Source: BHER01 sp051652245 (GTDB lineage: Bacteria; Bacillota_I; Bacilli_A; Culicoidibacterales; Culicoidibacteraceae). From it: 64,000 nucleotides of DNA. The first letter of the stretch is position 1. Each line of letters starts with the position of its first letter. Location: assembly GCA_051652245.1 (NCBI GenBank), contig JBOFTV010000075.1:1-64000 (forward strand). Reading direction: 5' to 3'. This document shows positions 24,686 to 34,269 of this stretch, piece by piece. Both the position numbers and the translations under genes were made by a program. Under the pieces are notes generated by a model, which saw only the letters and a program-made list of their open reading frames with translations, had not been told where the DNA came from and searched no databases.

Positions 24686-25801
24686 CTATTTGCTATTAAA
24701 ATGATTAATAATGATATCAGAAATTTGTTTGCTGGAAGTTCCATCGCCATAGGGATTAGAAGCACTGCTCATTGATTGATAAACAGCATTGTCAATTAAT
24801 AACTCTTTACAAAGAGTGTAGATGTTTTCTTGTTTGGTTCCAACAAGTTTTAGTGTTCCAGCAGCGACCCCCTCTGGTCGCTCGGTTGTATCGCGCATAA
24901 CTAAAACGGGCTTTCCAAGTGAGGGTGCTTCTTCCTGAATTCCACCACTATCTGTTAGAATAATGTGTGCCTTATTCAAGAAATTATGAAAGTCAATCAC
25001 TTCTAGTGGAGGAATTAATTTAATTCGAGGGTGATTTGCTAGAATCGATTCTGCTGTTTCCATAACTAGAGGGTTAAGATGAACGGGATAAACAACTTTA
25101 ACATCCGGATGTTCTTCAACAATTTGCTTAATTGCCCTGAACATATTTTGCATTGGTTCGCCTAGGTTTTCACGACGATGAGCCGTCAATAAAATTAATT
25201 TATCATCCCCAAGCCAATCAAAAATAGGGTGTGTATACTTTGGATTGATTGTAGTATGCAGCGCATCAATGCCAGTGTTTCCTGTAACAAAAATAGTTTG
25301 GGCTTTCTTTCCTTCTGCTAATAAATTTGCTTTTGATGTTTCAGTAGGTGAAAAGTGCATTGCTGCAACTAGTCCCACGGCCTGACGATTATATTCTTCG
25401 GGAAAAGGGGAATAAATGTCATGTGTTCTAAGTCCAGCTTCAACATGCCCAACAGGAATTTGTAGGTAGAATGCGGCTAAAGAAACGGCAAATGTTGTTG
25501 ATGTGTCACCGTGGACAAGGACAATATCAGGTTTTTCTTGTTCTAAAACAGGTTTAATGGCCAATAAAATATTACTTGTGACATCAAATAATGTCTGTCC
25601 TTGTTTCATAATTGATAAATTATAGTCGGGTGTGATGTCAAAAACTTGGAGCACTTGCTCAAGCATTTGTAAATGCTGTCCTGTTACACAAACAATCGTT
25701 TCAATATCAGGTCTATTTTTCATTTCTAGGACTAAAGGGGCCATTTTTATTGCTTCTGGTCTCGTGCCAAAAGAGAGGAGAACTCTGATTTTTTTTTCCA
25801 T
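24686..25801 (-). CDS. wecB: UDP-N-acetylglucosamine 2-epimerase (non-hydrolysing)
   Basis: 371 residues, normal length. Converts UDP-GlcNAc to UDP-ManNAc, the precursor of teichoic acid linkage units (the MnaA role) and other surface polymers. Motifs: FGTRPEAIKMAPL at about 11-23, VHGDTSTTF (about 92-100), VEAGLRTHDIYSPFPEE (about 118-134), TGNTGIDAL, AHRREN (about 209-214), and the UDP-binding SGGIQEEAP (about 286-294) with RDTTERPEG. Transcribed from its own minus-strand promoter. A teichoic-acid-type transferase elsewhere in the window fits this use. Confidence 0.95.
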   Translation of the reverse strand: MEKKIRVLLSFGTRPEAIKMAPLVLEMKNRPDIETIVCVTGQHLQMLEQVLQVFDITPDYNLSIMKQGQTLFDVTSNILLAIKPVLEQEKPDIVLVHGDTSTTFAVSLAAFYLQIPVGHVEAGLRTHDIYSPFPEEYNRQAVGLVAAMHFSPTETSKANLLAEGKKAQTIFVTGNTGIDALHTTINPKYTHPIFDWLGDDKLILLTAHRRENLGEPMQNMFRAIKQIVEEHPDVKVVYPVHLNPLVMETAESILANHPRIKLIPPLEVIDFHNFLNKAHIILTDSGGIQEEAPSLGKPVLVMRDTTERPEGVAAGTLKLVGTKQENIYTLCKELLIDNAVYQSMSSASNPYGDGTSSKQISDIIINHFNSK

Positions 25802-25851
25802 TTTTATCGCTCTTTCTTTTTTATACTTTTTATTAATATTATCTACTAATA

Positions 25852-25880
25852 ATTATAGTGAAACAAAGCAGTAGAGTCAA
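25852..25880 (-). promoter_or_regulatory. Promoter of UDP-GlcNAc 2-epimerase gene (minus strand)
   Basis: On the minus strand -35 TTGACT (25880-25875), a 17-bp spacer and -10 TATAAT (25857-25852). Confidence 0.8.
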
Positions 25881-25936
25881 TCTAAAAAAAGTTAGCTATT
25901 AAAAAAACAGTAAATAAAGAAAAATGAGCTTAAACA

Positions 25937-25945
25937 TGATATAAT
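25937..25945 (+). promoter_or_regulatory. lspA promoter (extended -10)
   Basis: TGATATAAT at 25937-25945, 36 bases before the lspA start. It is divergent from the epimerase promoter. Confidence 0.6.
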
Positions 25946-25981
25946 AATGGTGATAGTAAAAGTTAAGGAGAAACAAAACAG

Positions 25982-26476
25982 ATGACGAAAAAAAAAAACA
26001 TAGCAATAGTATTGATTATTTGTGCTATTTTATTTGATCAATTAACAAAGTGGCTGGCAGTGACTTTGTTAAGCAGTGAAACGATTACAGTAATTGAAGG
26101 CTTTTTTGAATTACGTTTACTCTACAACACAGGAGCCGCTTTTAGTATATTAGCAGATGCGAGATGGTTTTTTGTGGGAATCACAATAATTATTTTGATT
26201 ATGGGGTGGAACTATTATCTTCGCTATATGGAGGAGTCTCTCTATTTTTATATTGGTGGTGTTCTCTTTTTTGCAGGAACTATGGGGAATTTCATTGATC
26301 GATTACTATTTGGAAAAGTCACCGATTTTCTATCGTTTATATTCGGATCATATCATTTTGCAATATTCAATATTGCAGATACATACTTAACAATTAGCAT
26401 TGTTATTTTAGGTGTGGGACTGTTTATTTACGAACGAAAATTAGGTATTAAAGGAGAACATGATGTTAATAAATGA
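25982..26476 (+). CDS. lspA: Lipoprotein signal peptidase (signal peptidase II)
   Basis: 164 residues with four transmembrane helices. It cleaves the signal peptide of diacylglyceryl-modified prolipoproteins. The first helix ends in DQLTKW. NTGAAFSI is near residue 49. The two catalytic Asp residues lie in GNFIDR (near 104) and FNIADTYL (near 130). AAGGAG is 11 bases upstream of the ATG. It overlaps rluD, and the lspA-rluD pair is conserved across Bacilli. Confidence 0.96.
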   Translation: MTKKKNIAIVLIICAILFDQLTKWLAVTLLSSETITVIEGFFELRLLYNTGAAFSILADARWFFVGITIIILIMGWNYYLRYMEESLYFYIGGVLFFAGTMGNFIDRLLFGKVTDFLSFIFGSYHFAIFNIADTYLTISIVILGVGLFIYERKLGIKGEHDVNK

Positions 26477-27383
26477 GACAACAGAAAAATTTGAAGTTAC
26501 CGAGGAAAACAAGCAGCGTATTGATAAAGTATTACATCATATGTTTCCCGAATTTTCACGAAAATATTGCCAAGAATTAATCCAAGAAGGGTTAGTTTTT
26601 GCTGATGATAATCTAATTAAAAAAAGTAATCAAATCGTTAAAAGGGGTGATATAATCACTTTTACAAAGTTACCCGAGGTATCACTTGATATTGTGGGTG
26701 TAGATTTGCCCTTAGATATTGTATATCAAGATGATGATGTAATTGTCATCAATAAAGCAATTGGAATGGTTGTTCATCCAGCACCTGGACATTATGATGA
26801 TACGCTAGTTAATGCCTTGATGTACCATGTTAAAGATTTATCAACAATCAATGGTGTTATTAGGCCAGGAATAGTCCATCGAATTGACAAAGATACAAGT
26901 GGTCTATTGATTGTTGCTAAAAATAATAGAGCACATGTTTTATTATCAGAGCAACTAGTAGATAAAACACTATCGCGAAATTATATTGCACTAGTTCATG
27001 GAGATGTTAAAGAAACAAAATTTACAATTGATGTTCCCATTGCCCGTGCTGTGCATGATCGCAAGAAAATGGCAGTGACACCTGAAGGAAAGCATGCTGT
27101 TACGCATGTTACTGTACTCCAACGATTTCATAAATATACCTTGATTTCTTGTCAATTAGAAACGGGACGGACACATCAAATTCGTGTGCACATGAAATAT
27201 ATCGGATTTCCAATTGTTGGTGACCCACTGTACACAAATAAGCAAAATCCATTTAATCTTACGGGGCAATTTTTACATGCTGCAGAACTTCAATTTGACC
27301 ATCCAACAACAGGCAAAAGACAAGTGGTAGAAACAAAGATACCAGCTAAATTTCAAGAAATAATTAGTATTTTGGAACAATAA
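26463..27383 (+). CDS. rluD: 23S rRNA pseudouridine synthase, RluD family
   Basis: 306 residues. An N-terminal S4 RNA-binding domain (about residues 15-75) is followed by a RluA-type catalytic domain with HRIDKDTSGLLIVAK (about 139-153; catalytic Asp in the motif) and GRTHQIRVHM near 238. It should isomerise uridines in helix 69 of 23S rRNA (RluD role) in the cytoplasm; the exact sites are inferred. The ATG at 26463 is 6 bases after AGGAG. The adjacent ATG at 26460 is only 3 bases away. Overlaps the end of lspA by 14 bases. Confidence 0.92.
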   Translation: MLINETTEKFEVTEENKQRIDKVLHHMFPEFSRKYCQELIQEGLVFADDNLIKKSNQIVKRGDIITFTKLPEVSLDIVGVDLPLDIVYQDDDVIVINKAIGMVVHPAPGHYDDTLVNALMYHVKDLSTINGVIRPGIVHRIDKDTSGLLIVAKNNRAHVLLSEQLVDKTLSRNYIALVHGDVKETKFTIDVPIARAVHDRKKMAVTPEGKHAVTHVTVLQRFHKYTLISCQLETGRTHQIRVHMKYIGFPIVGDPLYTNKQNPFNLTGQFLHAAELQFDHPTTGKRQVVETKIPAKFQEIISILEQ

Positions 27384-27400
27384 ATAAAGGAGCGATACTT

Positions 27401-27994
27401 ATGAATGTCGGGAAAATAACAGTTAAAATAAACATTACAACAGGGCTAATTATTGCTTTTATCCTTGTCTATATTATGCAATTAGTCATAGGAAATAATC
27501 AAATTATTACAGCATTTGCGATGAACGGAACACGAGCTTTTAACATGGGTGAGTATTATCGCATGTTGACAAGTGGCTTTTTGCATGGTAGCTTTTTACA
27601 TTTGTTTATGAATTCATCATTTATTTTTACTGTTGGTAATATTGTTGAAGAAATGATCGGGAAAACGCGATATATTTGCTTAGTCATTGCAACGATGATT
27701 TCAGCAAGTATTGCAGTAGGAATTTTGGATATTGTGCAAGCCAATCAAACACTTACTTTAGGGGCAAGTGGTTTTGGATTTGGTCTAATTGGCTTAATTG
27801 TTGGTTTTGCAGTGATGTATCCAAATCGTTATTATAAGGGGCTTGCAATCAATATTCTGTCAAATGTCTTCTTATATGCGATTGTCTATGTCTTTATTAT
27901 AAACATTAGCTGGATTGGTCATTTTGGTGGTTTTGTTGGGGGCTTGATTACCGGATTGGTCCTCAATGCTTTTTTTAGAAAAGAAGAATGGTAG
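27401..27994 (+). CDS. Rhomboid family intramembrane serine protease
   Basis: 197 residues, six predicted helices. The catalytic Ser is in LGASGFGFG (near residue 122) and the catalytic His in GHFGGFVGG (near 173). The GEYYRMLTSGFLHGSFLHLFMN segment (split around residues 50-70) is the characteristic L1 loop and second helix with the oxyanion His and Asn. It cleaves transmembrane substrates within the bilayer; the substrate is unknown. Both catalytic residues are present, so it should be active. AAAGGAG is upstream of the start, and it lies 17 bases after rluD in the same operon. Confidence 0.93.
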   Translation: MNVGKITVKINITTGLIIAFILVYIMQLVIGNNQIITAFAMNGTRAFNMGEYYRMLTSGFLHGSFLHLFMNSSFIFTVGNIVEEMIGKTRYICLVIATMISASIAVGILDIVQANQTLTLGASGFGFGLIGLIVGFAVMYPNRYYKGLAINILSNVFLYAIVYVFIINISWIGHFGGFVGGLITGLVLNAFFRKEEW

Positions 27995-28014
27995 AATAAG
28001 AGGGGGAAAAACAA

Positions 28015-28434
28015 ATGATTTTTGATATTATAATTTTAGTTTTATTGCTGGTCTTTTTATTTAATGGGTATAATAAAGGACTTGTAAGTATTTTACTAGC
28101 CTTGGGGTTATACGCAATTTCATTTTTGGTGACAATATTTATTAATAGTCAGTACTTATTATTTGATTCGCTGATTGGTATGTGGGTACAAGGTCTAATT
28201 ATTTATATTTTGCTACTCGTCTTATCAAACACAATTGTCAAGGCAATTGATTTTGAGGAGCTTGCAATCATAGGCGTCTTTTCCAAAATTTTAGGGGCAA
28301 TATTCTATGGTGCGATTTTTATGGCAATTGTTTCATTTGTTGTATTGGTCTACCTAAGCTTGCCAAACGCGGGTCAGGCAATGGATTTTATTGAAAATTC
28401 ATACTTGGTTAGCTGGCTAAAAAATATCTTTTAA
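28015..28434 (+). CDS. CvpA family membrane protein
   Basis: 139 residues with four hydrophobic helices. The N-terminal FDIIILVLLL---F-GYNKGL pattern is the CvpA (colicin V production protein) signature. The function in Firmicutes is unknown; in Enterobacteria it is linked to envelope stress. In Bacilli CvpA often sits between rnhC/zapA and mutS2, but here it is separate, after the rhomboid gene. GAGGGGG lies upstream of the ATG. A terminator follows. Confidence 0.75.
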   Translation: MIFDIIILVLLLVFLFNGYNKGLVSILLALGLYAISFLVTIFINSQYLLFDSLIGMWVQGLIIYILLLVLSNTIVKAIDFEELAIIGVFSKILGAIFYGAIFMAIVSFVVLVYLSLPNAGQAMDFIENSYLVSWLKNIF

Positions 28435-28442
28435 TGTAGTGG

Positions 28443-28478
28443 AAATAGGTCATTTAAATAAATGGTCTATTTTTTTTA
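28443..28478 (+). terminator. Terminator of the lspA-rluD-rhomboid-cvpA operon
   Basis: AATAGGTCATTT (from 28444) pairs with AAATGG-CTATT, closed by CATTT/AAATG and followed by eight T residues (28470-28477). Confidence 0.75.
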
Positions 28479-28504
28479 GGATGCTGTTCATTCTAGTAGT
28501 AGTT

Positions 28505-28513
28505 TGATATAAT
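28505..28513 (+). promoter_or_regulatory. nrnA-dnaE promoter (extended -10)
   Basis: TGATATAAT at 28505-28513, 31 bases before the nrnA start. No strong -35. Confidence 0.6.
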
Positions 28514-28544
28514 ATAATTAATAAAGAAAAAGGTGGTTATCGAT

Positions 28545-29516
28545 ATGAGTAATATGCAGGCAACATGGACTGAAATTTGGGGGGCTATAACAAGAGCGGA
28601 AACAATAAAAATATATCGGCATGTAAATCCTGATCCTGATGCCTATGGTGCACAATTTGGACTTGCTCAAATGATTAAAAACAATTTCCCCCAAAAAATG
28701 ATAGAAACTCCGGGTCAAAAGGTGCCAAGACTGGGTTTCATTTATGAAAATTGGGTCTTTGAAGAGGACATCACAACAAAAGATACATTAATTATTGTTG
28801 TTGACACAGCAAATCAAGAGCGAATCGATGGTCAAATTGACTTAACCAGTAAACAAATAATTAAAATAGATCACCATCCCAATAAGGAATCATATGGCAG
28901 TCTTCAATATGTTTGTGAACAAATGCCGGCAACTTGCTCAATTCTACTGAAGCATTTCATTGAAATGGAACAAAAGGGGATTGCCCAGATATCGACAGAA
29001 GTACTTGAAAAATTATATGTAGGTATTTTAGGAGACACGGGTAATTTTTCGTATGGATTAGGGCTGAATCAAGCATTTTTCAAGGATGTTGGTTACCTAT
29101 TTGAACGTATTGATCAAAAGCAAGTTCTCCACCAATTCTTCAGGAAAACAATGGAGGAAGTTAAGTTTAAAGGCTATTTTGCTTCAATAATTGAACAAGC
29201 GTCCGCCGATTTTTATGTTGTTGAATTTACAAGCCAAACAGTGCAAAAAGCGAGTGTATCACTAGATTTTGCCACAAGTTTAGTTAATGTGATGGGAGAA
29301 ATTTCAGGAGCGGAAGTCTGGGCTACTTTTTGTGAAGATTTTGAAAATGAAAATATTCGCTGTAGTCTAAGGTCAAGATATCAAGATATTTCCAAAGTAG
29401 CAGAAAAATTTGGTGGCGGTGGGCACAAAAATGCGTCTGGTGTCAAAGTCAAATCATGGGAGGATGTAAAACAAATTAAGCAGGCTATAAAGGAGCTGTT
29501 AGAAAATAATGTTTAA
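28545..29516 (+). CDS. nrnA: NrnA-type oligoribonuclease / pAp phosphatase (DHH-DHHA1)
   Basis: 323 residues. The DHH domain has RHVNPDPDAYG (about residues 24-34), VVDTAN (near 85) and IDHHPN (near 107-112), together forming the Mn site. The DHHA1 domain ends in GGGGHKNASG (about 290-299). The enzyme degrades short RNA oligonucleotides and 3'-phosphoadenosine 5'-phosphate, replacing Orn and CysQ in Firmicutes. The ATG at 28545 has AGGTGG 8 bases upstream; an in-frame GTG at 28533 lies inside that site. Its stop overlaps dnaE by 8 bases, the same pair as in Bacillus and Staphylococcus. Confidence 0.95.
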   Translation: MSNMQATWTEIWGAITRAETIKIYRHVNPDPDAYGAQFGLAQMIKNNFPQKMIETPGQKVPRLGFIYENWVFEEDITTKDTLIIVVDTANQERIDGQIDLTSKQIIKIDHHPNKESYGSLQYVCEQMPATCSILLKHFIEMEQKGIAQISTEVLEKLYVGILGDTGNFSYGLGLNQAFFKDVGYLFERIDQKQVLHQFFRKTMEEVKFKGYFASIIEQASADFYVVEFTSQTVQKASVSLDFATSLVNVMGEISGAEVWATFCEDFENENIRCSLRSRYQDISKVAEKFGGGGHKNASGVKVKSWEDVKQIKQAIKELLENNV

Positions 29517-32409
29517 AGAAATAATTGCTTTTCAGAGTGTTTATAGTTTGTTACAAAGTACAATTACAATCCCGATGATGATTGAATATGCGGCTAAAAT
29601 GAATTGCTCACGGTTATTAATTGCAGATATAAATAATATGTCGGGAGTCATTGAGTTTTATGATCGGTGTGAAGCCAATAAAATCAAGCCTTATATTGGT
29701 CTCCAATGTCATTATCAGGAAAACATAATAACATGCATTGCTAAAAGTAAAGAGGCATATACCTCTTTAAATCGTGTGTGTAGCCAATTAAATGCAACAA
29801 TAAAATTAGCGGATATTGAAATTTTTTCATTGTTAGAAGATGTTGTTTGTATTGTTGAGCAGGCCCGTATAGAGGTAATTAATAGCATCAAAGTAAATGA
29901 GAAAAATGAGGTGTTCTTCTCCCAAACGGCGGATTGTAGGAATACTAATCAAAGTGAAGCTAAAATAATTCCCTTCATGATAATTAATCATCTTGAACAA
30001 AAAGATGGATATACATTGGAGATGCTGCATGCTATTGATAGACGTGTTGAAGTAACCAATTTAGTTGATTATACGCCGCTAAATTTAGTTGGTAGCAAGA
30101 AAACAGTGCTGCCATTATTGCAAGACAAATACCCTAAAATATTTGACTTTTCCCAACAACATTTACCGCTTTATCAAGGAACAGTTGCCCAGAAGCAACA
30201 GCTCTTTAAAACACTGTGTAACAAGGGACTAGAAAAAAGATATGGAGCAAAAATTAATAAAACACATATAGAGCGCTTGGCAGAAGAGACAAGCGTAATA
30301 GTGGAAATGGGGTTTATTGACTATTTTTTGATTATTTGGGATGTCATGAAATTTGCTAGGAATGAGGATATTATCATCGGTCCTGGTCGTGGATCGGCTG
30401 TGGGATCAATTGTTTCCTTCGTTTTGGGTATCACGAAAATTGATCCACTCGAGCACCAACTACTCTTTGAACGCTTCCTTAATAAGGACCGAAAAACCTT
30501 GCCTGATATCGATATTGATGTTGAGGATGCAAGGAGAATAGAAATAATTGAGTACTTAAAGGTTAAATACTCAATTGCTCATGTTGTTCAAATAGGAACG
30601 TTTGGAACATTTGGGGCAAAATCAGCAATTCGTGATTGTGCTAAGGCATGTGGGTACCCCCCCGATAAAACAGCGCAGCTTGTAAAACAAATTATTTTTT
30701 CGCAAAAAACAATTAGGCAGAATATCGCAGAAAATCCGGTAATTGAAAAAATGATGACGCTTCATCATGAAATAGCACAAATCATCAAATTGGCGGAAAC
30801 AATTGAGGGCTTTCCGCGTCACTTTTCAACACATGCAGCGGGTGTGTTATTAACAAATCAACCAATTACAAATCATCTAGCAACAATTGAAATTGAACAA
30901 AATGTTTTAGTTACACAGGCAACAATGAAGTACTGTGAACAAATTGGGCTGTTAAAAATTGATTTTTTGGGGCTTAGAAATTTATCGGTTATTCGGAATG
31001 TTGCCAAGAAGATAGAACCAAATAAAGCAATTGTTACTTTTATTGAACAGGATATTCAGCTTCAAGATAGTAAAACTTATAAGTTATTAGAAATGGCAGA
31101 AACAGCTGGAATTTTCCAATTAGAATCCAAAGGTATGCGCCAGATACTAAAAAAATTTCAGATAAAAAGCTTTGATGACATTACGACAGTTATCTCGCTC
31201 TATCGACCTGGTCCAATGCAGTTTATTGATGAATACATCGAACGAAAAAATAATAATAAACCATACACTGATATAATGCCAGAGACACATGAAGTGCTAA
31301 AATCAACTTATGGAATTATGGTATACCAAGAGCAGATTATGAAAATAGTACAAGTTGTTGGTCAAATGTCATTAGCGGATGCCGACACATTTAGGCGTGC
31401 AATTGCTAAAAAGAATCTCACGTTATTAACCGCACAAAAGCAGAAGTTTCTAAGGGGAGCAGAGCGACAAAACATTTCACCTGAAAATGCGCAAAAAGTG
31501 TTTGCTGAAATAATTGCCTTTGCTAATTACGGCTTTAATAAATCACATGCTGTGGCTTATGCTCAAATTGCTTATCAAATGGCCTATTTAAAGGCGAACC
31601 ATCCAGCCGTTTTTTTAACTGAATTGATCAATAGTGTTATAAACAATGAAAAAAAAGTCTACCTCTACTTGCAAGAAGCATTAAGGTTAGGCTTAAAAAT
31701 ATTACCTCCTGATATAATTAAATCAGCTGGAAAATATAAAGCTGAAGGCCAAAATCAAATTAGGATGGGGTTAAATTCAATCAAGGGAATTGGCAAGATT
31801 ACAGTTGAACAAATTTTGCGCGAACGAAGCGTAGCAATGTTTACCGGGATTGGTGATTTTTTGGGTCGGTTAGAAGGTAATTTAGTCAACAAGGACATCG
31901 TTTTACAGCTTGTTTTTGCCTATGCTTTTCACCGGTTTTCCAAAAATCAGCGAGCCTTACTCCGTTATGTTGAAATACATGAGCAGGGGGCAAGATTTCA
32001 AGGCGAAATAATAAAATTATCGAATGAAATTCATCGTGATATTGATGATTTTTCCTTGGAGGAACGGATGACACAAGAGCAAAAAGCATTTGGGTTTTCC
32101 TTGTTTGCTAACCCGTTGTTGAAATATCCCCCAAACAAAGAATCGCTTAACGAGACAGACAAAAACTATGAAACATTTATTGTTATGGTTGATTCAATTA
32201 AAGAAATCACAACAAAAACAAAACAAAAAATGGCGTTTATAGCAATCAGTGATTTAAAGGAAACCACAGAATGTATTATGTTTCCAAATGCTTTTGAAAA
32301 GTATAGTATTTTTGTTAAACCGCAGAAAACGTTAAAGATAGCATTGAAATTTCAGCATGGGAAAAATGGTGAAAAGACAAAATCGATTGAAAAAGTAGAA
32401 CTGCTATAA
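29509..32409 (+). CDS. dnaE: DNA polymerase III alpha subunit, DnaE type
   Basis: 966 residues, shorter than proteobacterial DnaE (about 1160) but like the compact DnaE of some Gram-positives. The N-terminal PHP domain is degenerate: the HxH-EYSLL motif reads FQSVYSLL and the TDHGN motif ADINN. It is therefore not a working nuclease, as also seen in Staphylococcus DnaE. The polymerase core is intact, with GPGRGSAVGS near 288, LPDIDIDVED (two catalytic Asp) near 330, and IDFLGLR (third Asp) near 485. A helix-hairpin-helix (KGIGKITVEQI) and an OB fold follow. It likely extends RNA primers on the lagging strand beside PolC, which is not in this window. Confidence 0.96.
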   Translation: MFKEIIAFQSVYSLLQSTITIPMMIEYAAKMNCSRLLIADINNMSGVIEFYDRCEANKIKPYIGLQCHYQENIITCIAKSKEAYTSLNRVCSQLNATIKLADIEIFSLLEDVVCIVEQARIEVINSIKVNEKNEVFFSQTADCRNTNQSEAKIIPFMIINHLEQKDGYTLEMLHAIDRRVEVTNLVDYTPLNLVGSKKTVLPLLQDKYPKIFDFSQQHLPLYQGTVAQKQQLFKTLCNKGLEKRYGAKINKTHIERLAEETSVIVEMGFIDYFLIIWDVMKFARNEDIIIGPGRGSAVGSIVSFVLGITKIDPLEHQLLFERFLNKDRKTLPDIDIDVEDARRIEIIEYLKVKYSIAHVVQIGTFGTFGAKSAIRDCAKACGYPPDKTAQLVKQIIFSQKTIRQNIAENPVIEKMMTLHHEIAQIIKLAETIEGFPRHFSTHAAGVLLTNQPITNHLATIEIEQNVLVTQATMKYCEQIGLLKIDFLGLRNLSVIRNVAKKIEPNKAIVTFIEQDIQLQDSKTYKLLEMAETAGIFQLESKGMRQILKKFQIKSFDDITTVISLYRPGPMQFIDEYIERKNNNKPYTDIMPETHEVLKSTYGIMVYQEQIMKIVQVVGQMSLADADTFRRAIAKKNLTLLTAQKQKFLRGAERQNISPENAQKVFAEIIAFANYGFNKSHAVAYAQIAYQMAYLKANHPAVFLTELINSVINNEKKVYLYLQEALRLGLKILPPDIIKSAGKYKAEGQNQIRMGLNSIKGIGKITVEQILRERSVAMFTGIGDFLGRLEGNLVNKDIVLQLVFAYAFHRFSKNQRALLRYVEIHEQGARFQGEIIKLSNEIHRDIDDFSLEERMTQEQKAFGFSLFANPLLKYPPNKESLNETDKNYETFIVMVDSIKEITTKTKQKMAFIAISDLKETTECIMFPNAFEKYSIFVKPQKTLKIALKFQHGKNGEKTKSIEKVELL

Positions 32410-32415
32410 AATAGA

Positions 32416-32444
32416 TTGTTGTTTACTACCCGTTTTGCTATAAT
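32416..32444 (+). promoter_or_regulatory. Promoter before the two glycosyltransferase genes
   Basis: TGCTATAAT (32436-32444) is an extended -10, with a partial -35 TTGTTG (32416-32421) at 17 bp. Confidence 0.65.
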
Positions 32445-32477
32445 TAAAAGTATACTAAAAATAGCGAGGAATAAAAA

Positions 32478-33200
32478 ATGAGGAATCAGTATTTGTATTA
32501 TTGTTGGTTTGGAAGACAAGCACTACCCAAAAATGTGCAAAGCTATATAGCAATGTGGCATATTTTTTTTCCTGATTTTGAAATTATTGAAATAAATGAA
32601 GATAATTTTGATGTCAATGCTTATGCCTATGCAAAAACGGCTTATGCAACGAAAAAATATGCATTTGTTAGTGATGTTGCAAGAATACATTTTCTACAAG
32701 AAACGGGAGGTGTTTACTTGGATACCGATGTGGAAGTACTAAATAGCTTTGATGAATTACTGTTAGAAAAGCATGGTGTTCTTTTTTCGATGGAATATTA
32801 CTTTTTTGAAATTACGGGAGTTAATACCGCAACCATACTAAGTAACCGAAATCAAAAAATATGGGCGGATTTACTCCAATACTATGAACTAAATCAATTT
32901 GAAAATAAAGCTGAGCCCCTGACAATTAATCAGCGCTTAAATAAATATTTAGAGCAACACACAGGATTTCAGTTACTGGATAAAGAGCAAAGCCTTACTT
33001 ATAAAAATGAGAAAATTGCAATAATCCCTTCAACAAGATTAATGCGCAAAGGTAAAGCAACTCTTGCAATTCATCATTTAGAAGGAACATGGCAAAGTAA
33101 AATGACTACAGCTAAGAAAATTAGGCGCTTAATTGGCATTATTTGCAAAAAAGTATTAGGAAGGAGGATGTTTGAAAAGCTATGGTTAAAAGAGAAATAA
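32478..33200 (+). CDS. Glycosyltransferase, GT32 / DXD-containing
   Basis: 240 residues. Matches the Gly-transf-sug (OCH1-like, GT32) family, with a start of the YYCWFG type, FVSDVARIHFLQETGGVYLDTD around residues 75-95, and the DTD (DXD) metal-nucleotide-sugar motif at about 93-95. It transfers a hexose or hexosamine to a surface glycan; donor and acceptor unknown. No membrane segment is visible, so it probably acts on the cytoplasmic face. The end overlaps the following GT2 gene by 19 bases, so the two are likely consecutive steps in one polymer. Confidence 0.85.
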   Translation: MRNQYLYYCWFGRQALPKNVQSYIAMWHIFFPDFEIIEINEDNFDVNAYAYAKTAYATKKYAFVSDVARIHFLQETGGVYLDTDVEVLNSFDELLLEKHGVLFSMEYYFFEITGVNTATILSNRNQKIWADLLQYYELNQFENKAEPLTINQRLNKYLEQHTGFQLLDKEQSLTYKNEKIAIIPSTRLMRKGKATLAIHHLEGTWQSKMTTAKKIRRLIGIICKKVLGRRMFEKLWLKEK

Positions 33201-34207
33201 AAATAGACGTTATTGTCCCAGTATATAACGTGCAAACATATTTGGCCCAATGTCTCCAATCCCTCGTAGAGCAGACAATTCCGCTAAAAATTCTGATTAT
33301 TAACGATGGTTCTACGGATGGATCTAGTATAATAGCGAAAGAATATGCCCAAAAATATGACGATGTGCTCTATTTTGAACAAGAAAATAGTGGCCTATCC
33401 GCTGCAAGAAATAAAGGACTAGAATATGCAAGTTCAGAATATGTTGCGTTTATGGATAGCGATGACTACGTTAGCAAAAATTTTTATGAAGCGCTTCTTA
33501 CAGCCATCAAAACAGAAAATGCAGAAATTGCATGTGCGGACATAACATACCTCTATCAGACTAAAACGATGATTAAAAAAAGTAATACCATCAAAGAAAA
33601 TGTTAGCTTTATATGCAGCAAAAATCGAAAATATCATACATATATGAAAGATATTTTTCCAATGGCGCAAAATAAATTGTTTAGAATGAGTTTTTTACAG
33701 CAACATCATGCAAAATTTTTAGTGGGTAAATATTATGAAGATTTATCATTTTTTTATGAATTATACCCTAAAAGTAAGCGGATTGCTTTTACTGCAGAAG
33801 GCGTATTTTATTATCGCCAAAGAAAAGGGTCGATTGTTAAATCGGCAAACGCTAAAAATATGGATGTTATGGATGTTTTCACTTATTTATTGGTCAATTA
33901 TCAGAAAAATGAAGAAGATAATCATCAATATACAGATGAATTAAATTATTTATTGATTAGAAATTGTCTTGTAGCTTCTGCTAAAAGGCTATCGTTTGCA
34001 GCAGATTATGATTTTATCCATCAAAATCTAAAGAAGTTATTTTATTTTGTAGAAAGTGAAGTTCCACAGTGGCGCGAAAATAAGTATTTAAAGGATTTCA
34101 CATTAAGGCATGTGTATTTAAAGACATTTTATCCATTTAGCTTAACGGCGCACAGCATCTTATTGTTGCTGATTGGGCATGTAATTCGCAATAAAGATGA
34201 GTTTTAG
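33182..34207 (+). CDS. Glycosyltransferase family 2
   Basis: 341 residues. GT-A fold with VIVPVYNVQTYL (about residues 9-20), INDGSTDGS (about 40-48), SGLSAARNKGLE (about 70-81) and the DXD-type FMDSDDYV (about 91-98). The C-terminal part is typical of capsular and teichoic glycosyltransferases (WcaA/EpsJ-like). AAGGAGG is 14 bases before the ATG, inside the upstream gene, so translational coupling is likely. A terminator follows. Confidence 0.88.
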   Translation: MVKREIKIDVIVPVYNVQTYLAQCLQSLVEQTIPLKILIINDGSTDGSSIIAKEYAQKYDDVLYFEQENSGLSAARNKGLEYASSEYVAFMDSDDYVSKNFYEALLTAIKTENAEIACADITYLYQTKTMIKKSNTIKENVSFICSKNRKYHTYMKDIFPMAQNKLFRMSFLQQHHAKFLVGKYYEDLSFFYELYPKSKRIAFTAEGVFYYRQRKGSIVKSANAKNMDVMDVFTYLLVNYQKNEEDNHQYTDELNYLLIRNCLVASAKRLSFAADYDFIHQNLKKLFYFVESEVPQWRENKYLKDFTLRHVYLKTFYPFSLTAHSILLLLIGHVIRNKDEF

Positions 34208-34225
34208 CTGAAAAAAAATCAAAAG

Positions 34226-34266
34226 AAGTGAGAAATAGCGAAAATGCTTACATTCTCTTACTTTTT
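34226..34266 (+). terminator. Terminator after the glycosyltransferase pair
   Basis: AAGTGAGAA (34226-34234) pairs with TTCTC and ACTT (34253-34263) around a two-base bulge, followed by a T-run. The inner AGC/GCT pairing supports the stem. Confidence 0.6.
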
Positions 34267-34269
34267 TAG

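Noticed and set aside
29509..30200. Degenerate PHP domain of DnaE as a novelty
   Set aside because: Loss of PHP metal ligands with the same kind of N-terminus is known in Staphylococcus-type DnaE, so it is lineage-typical.
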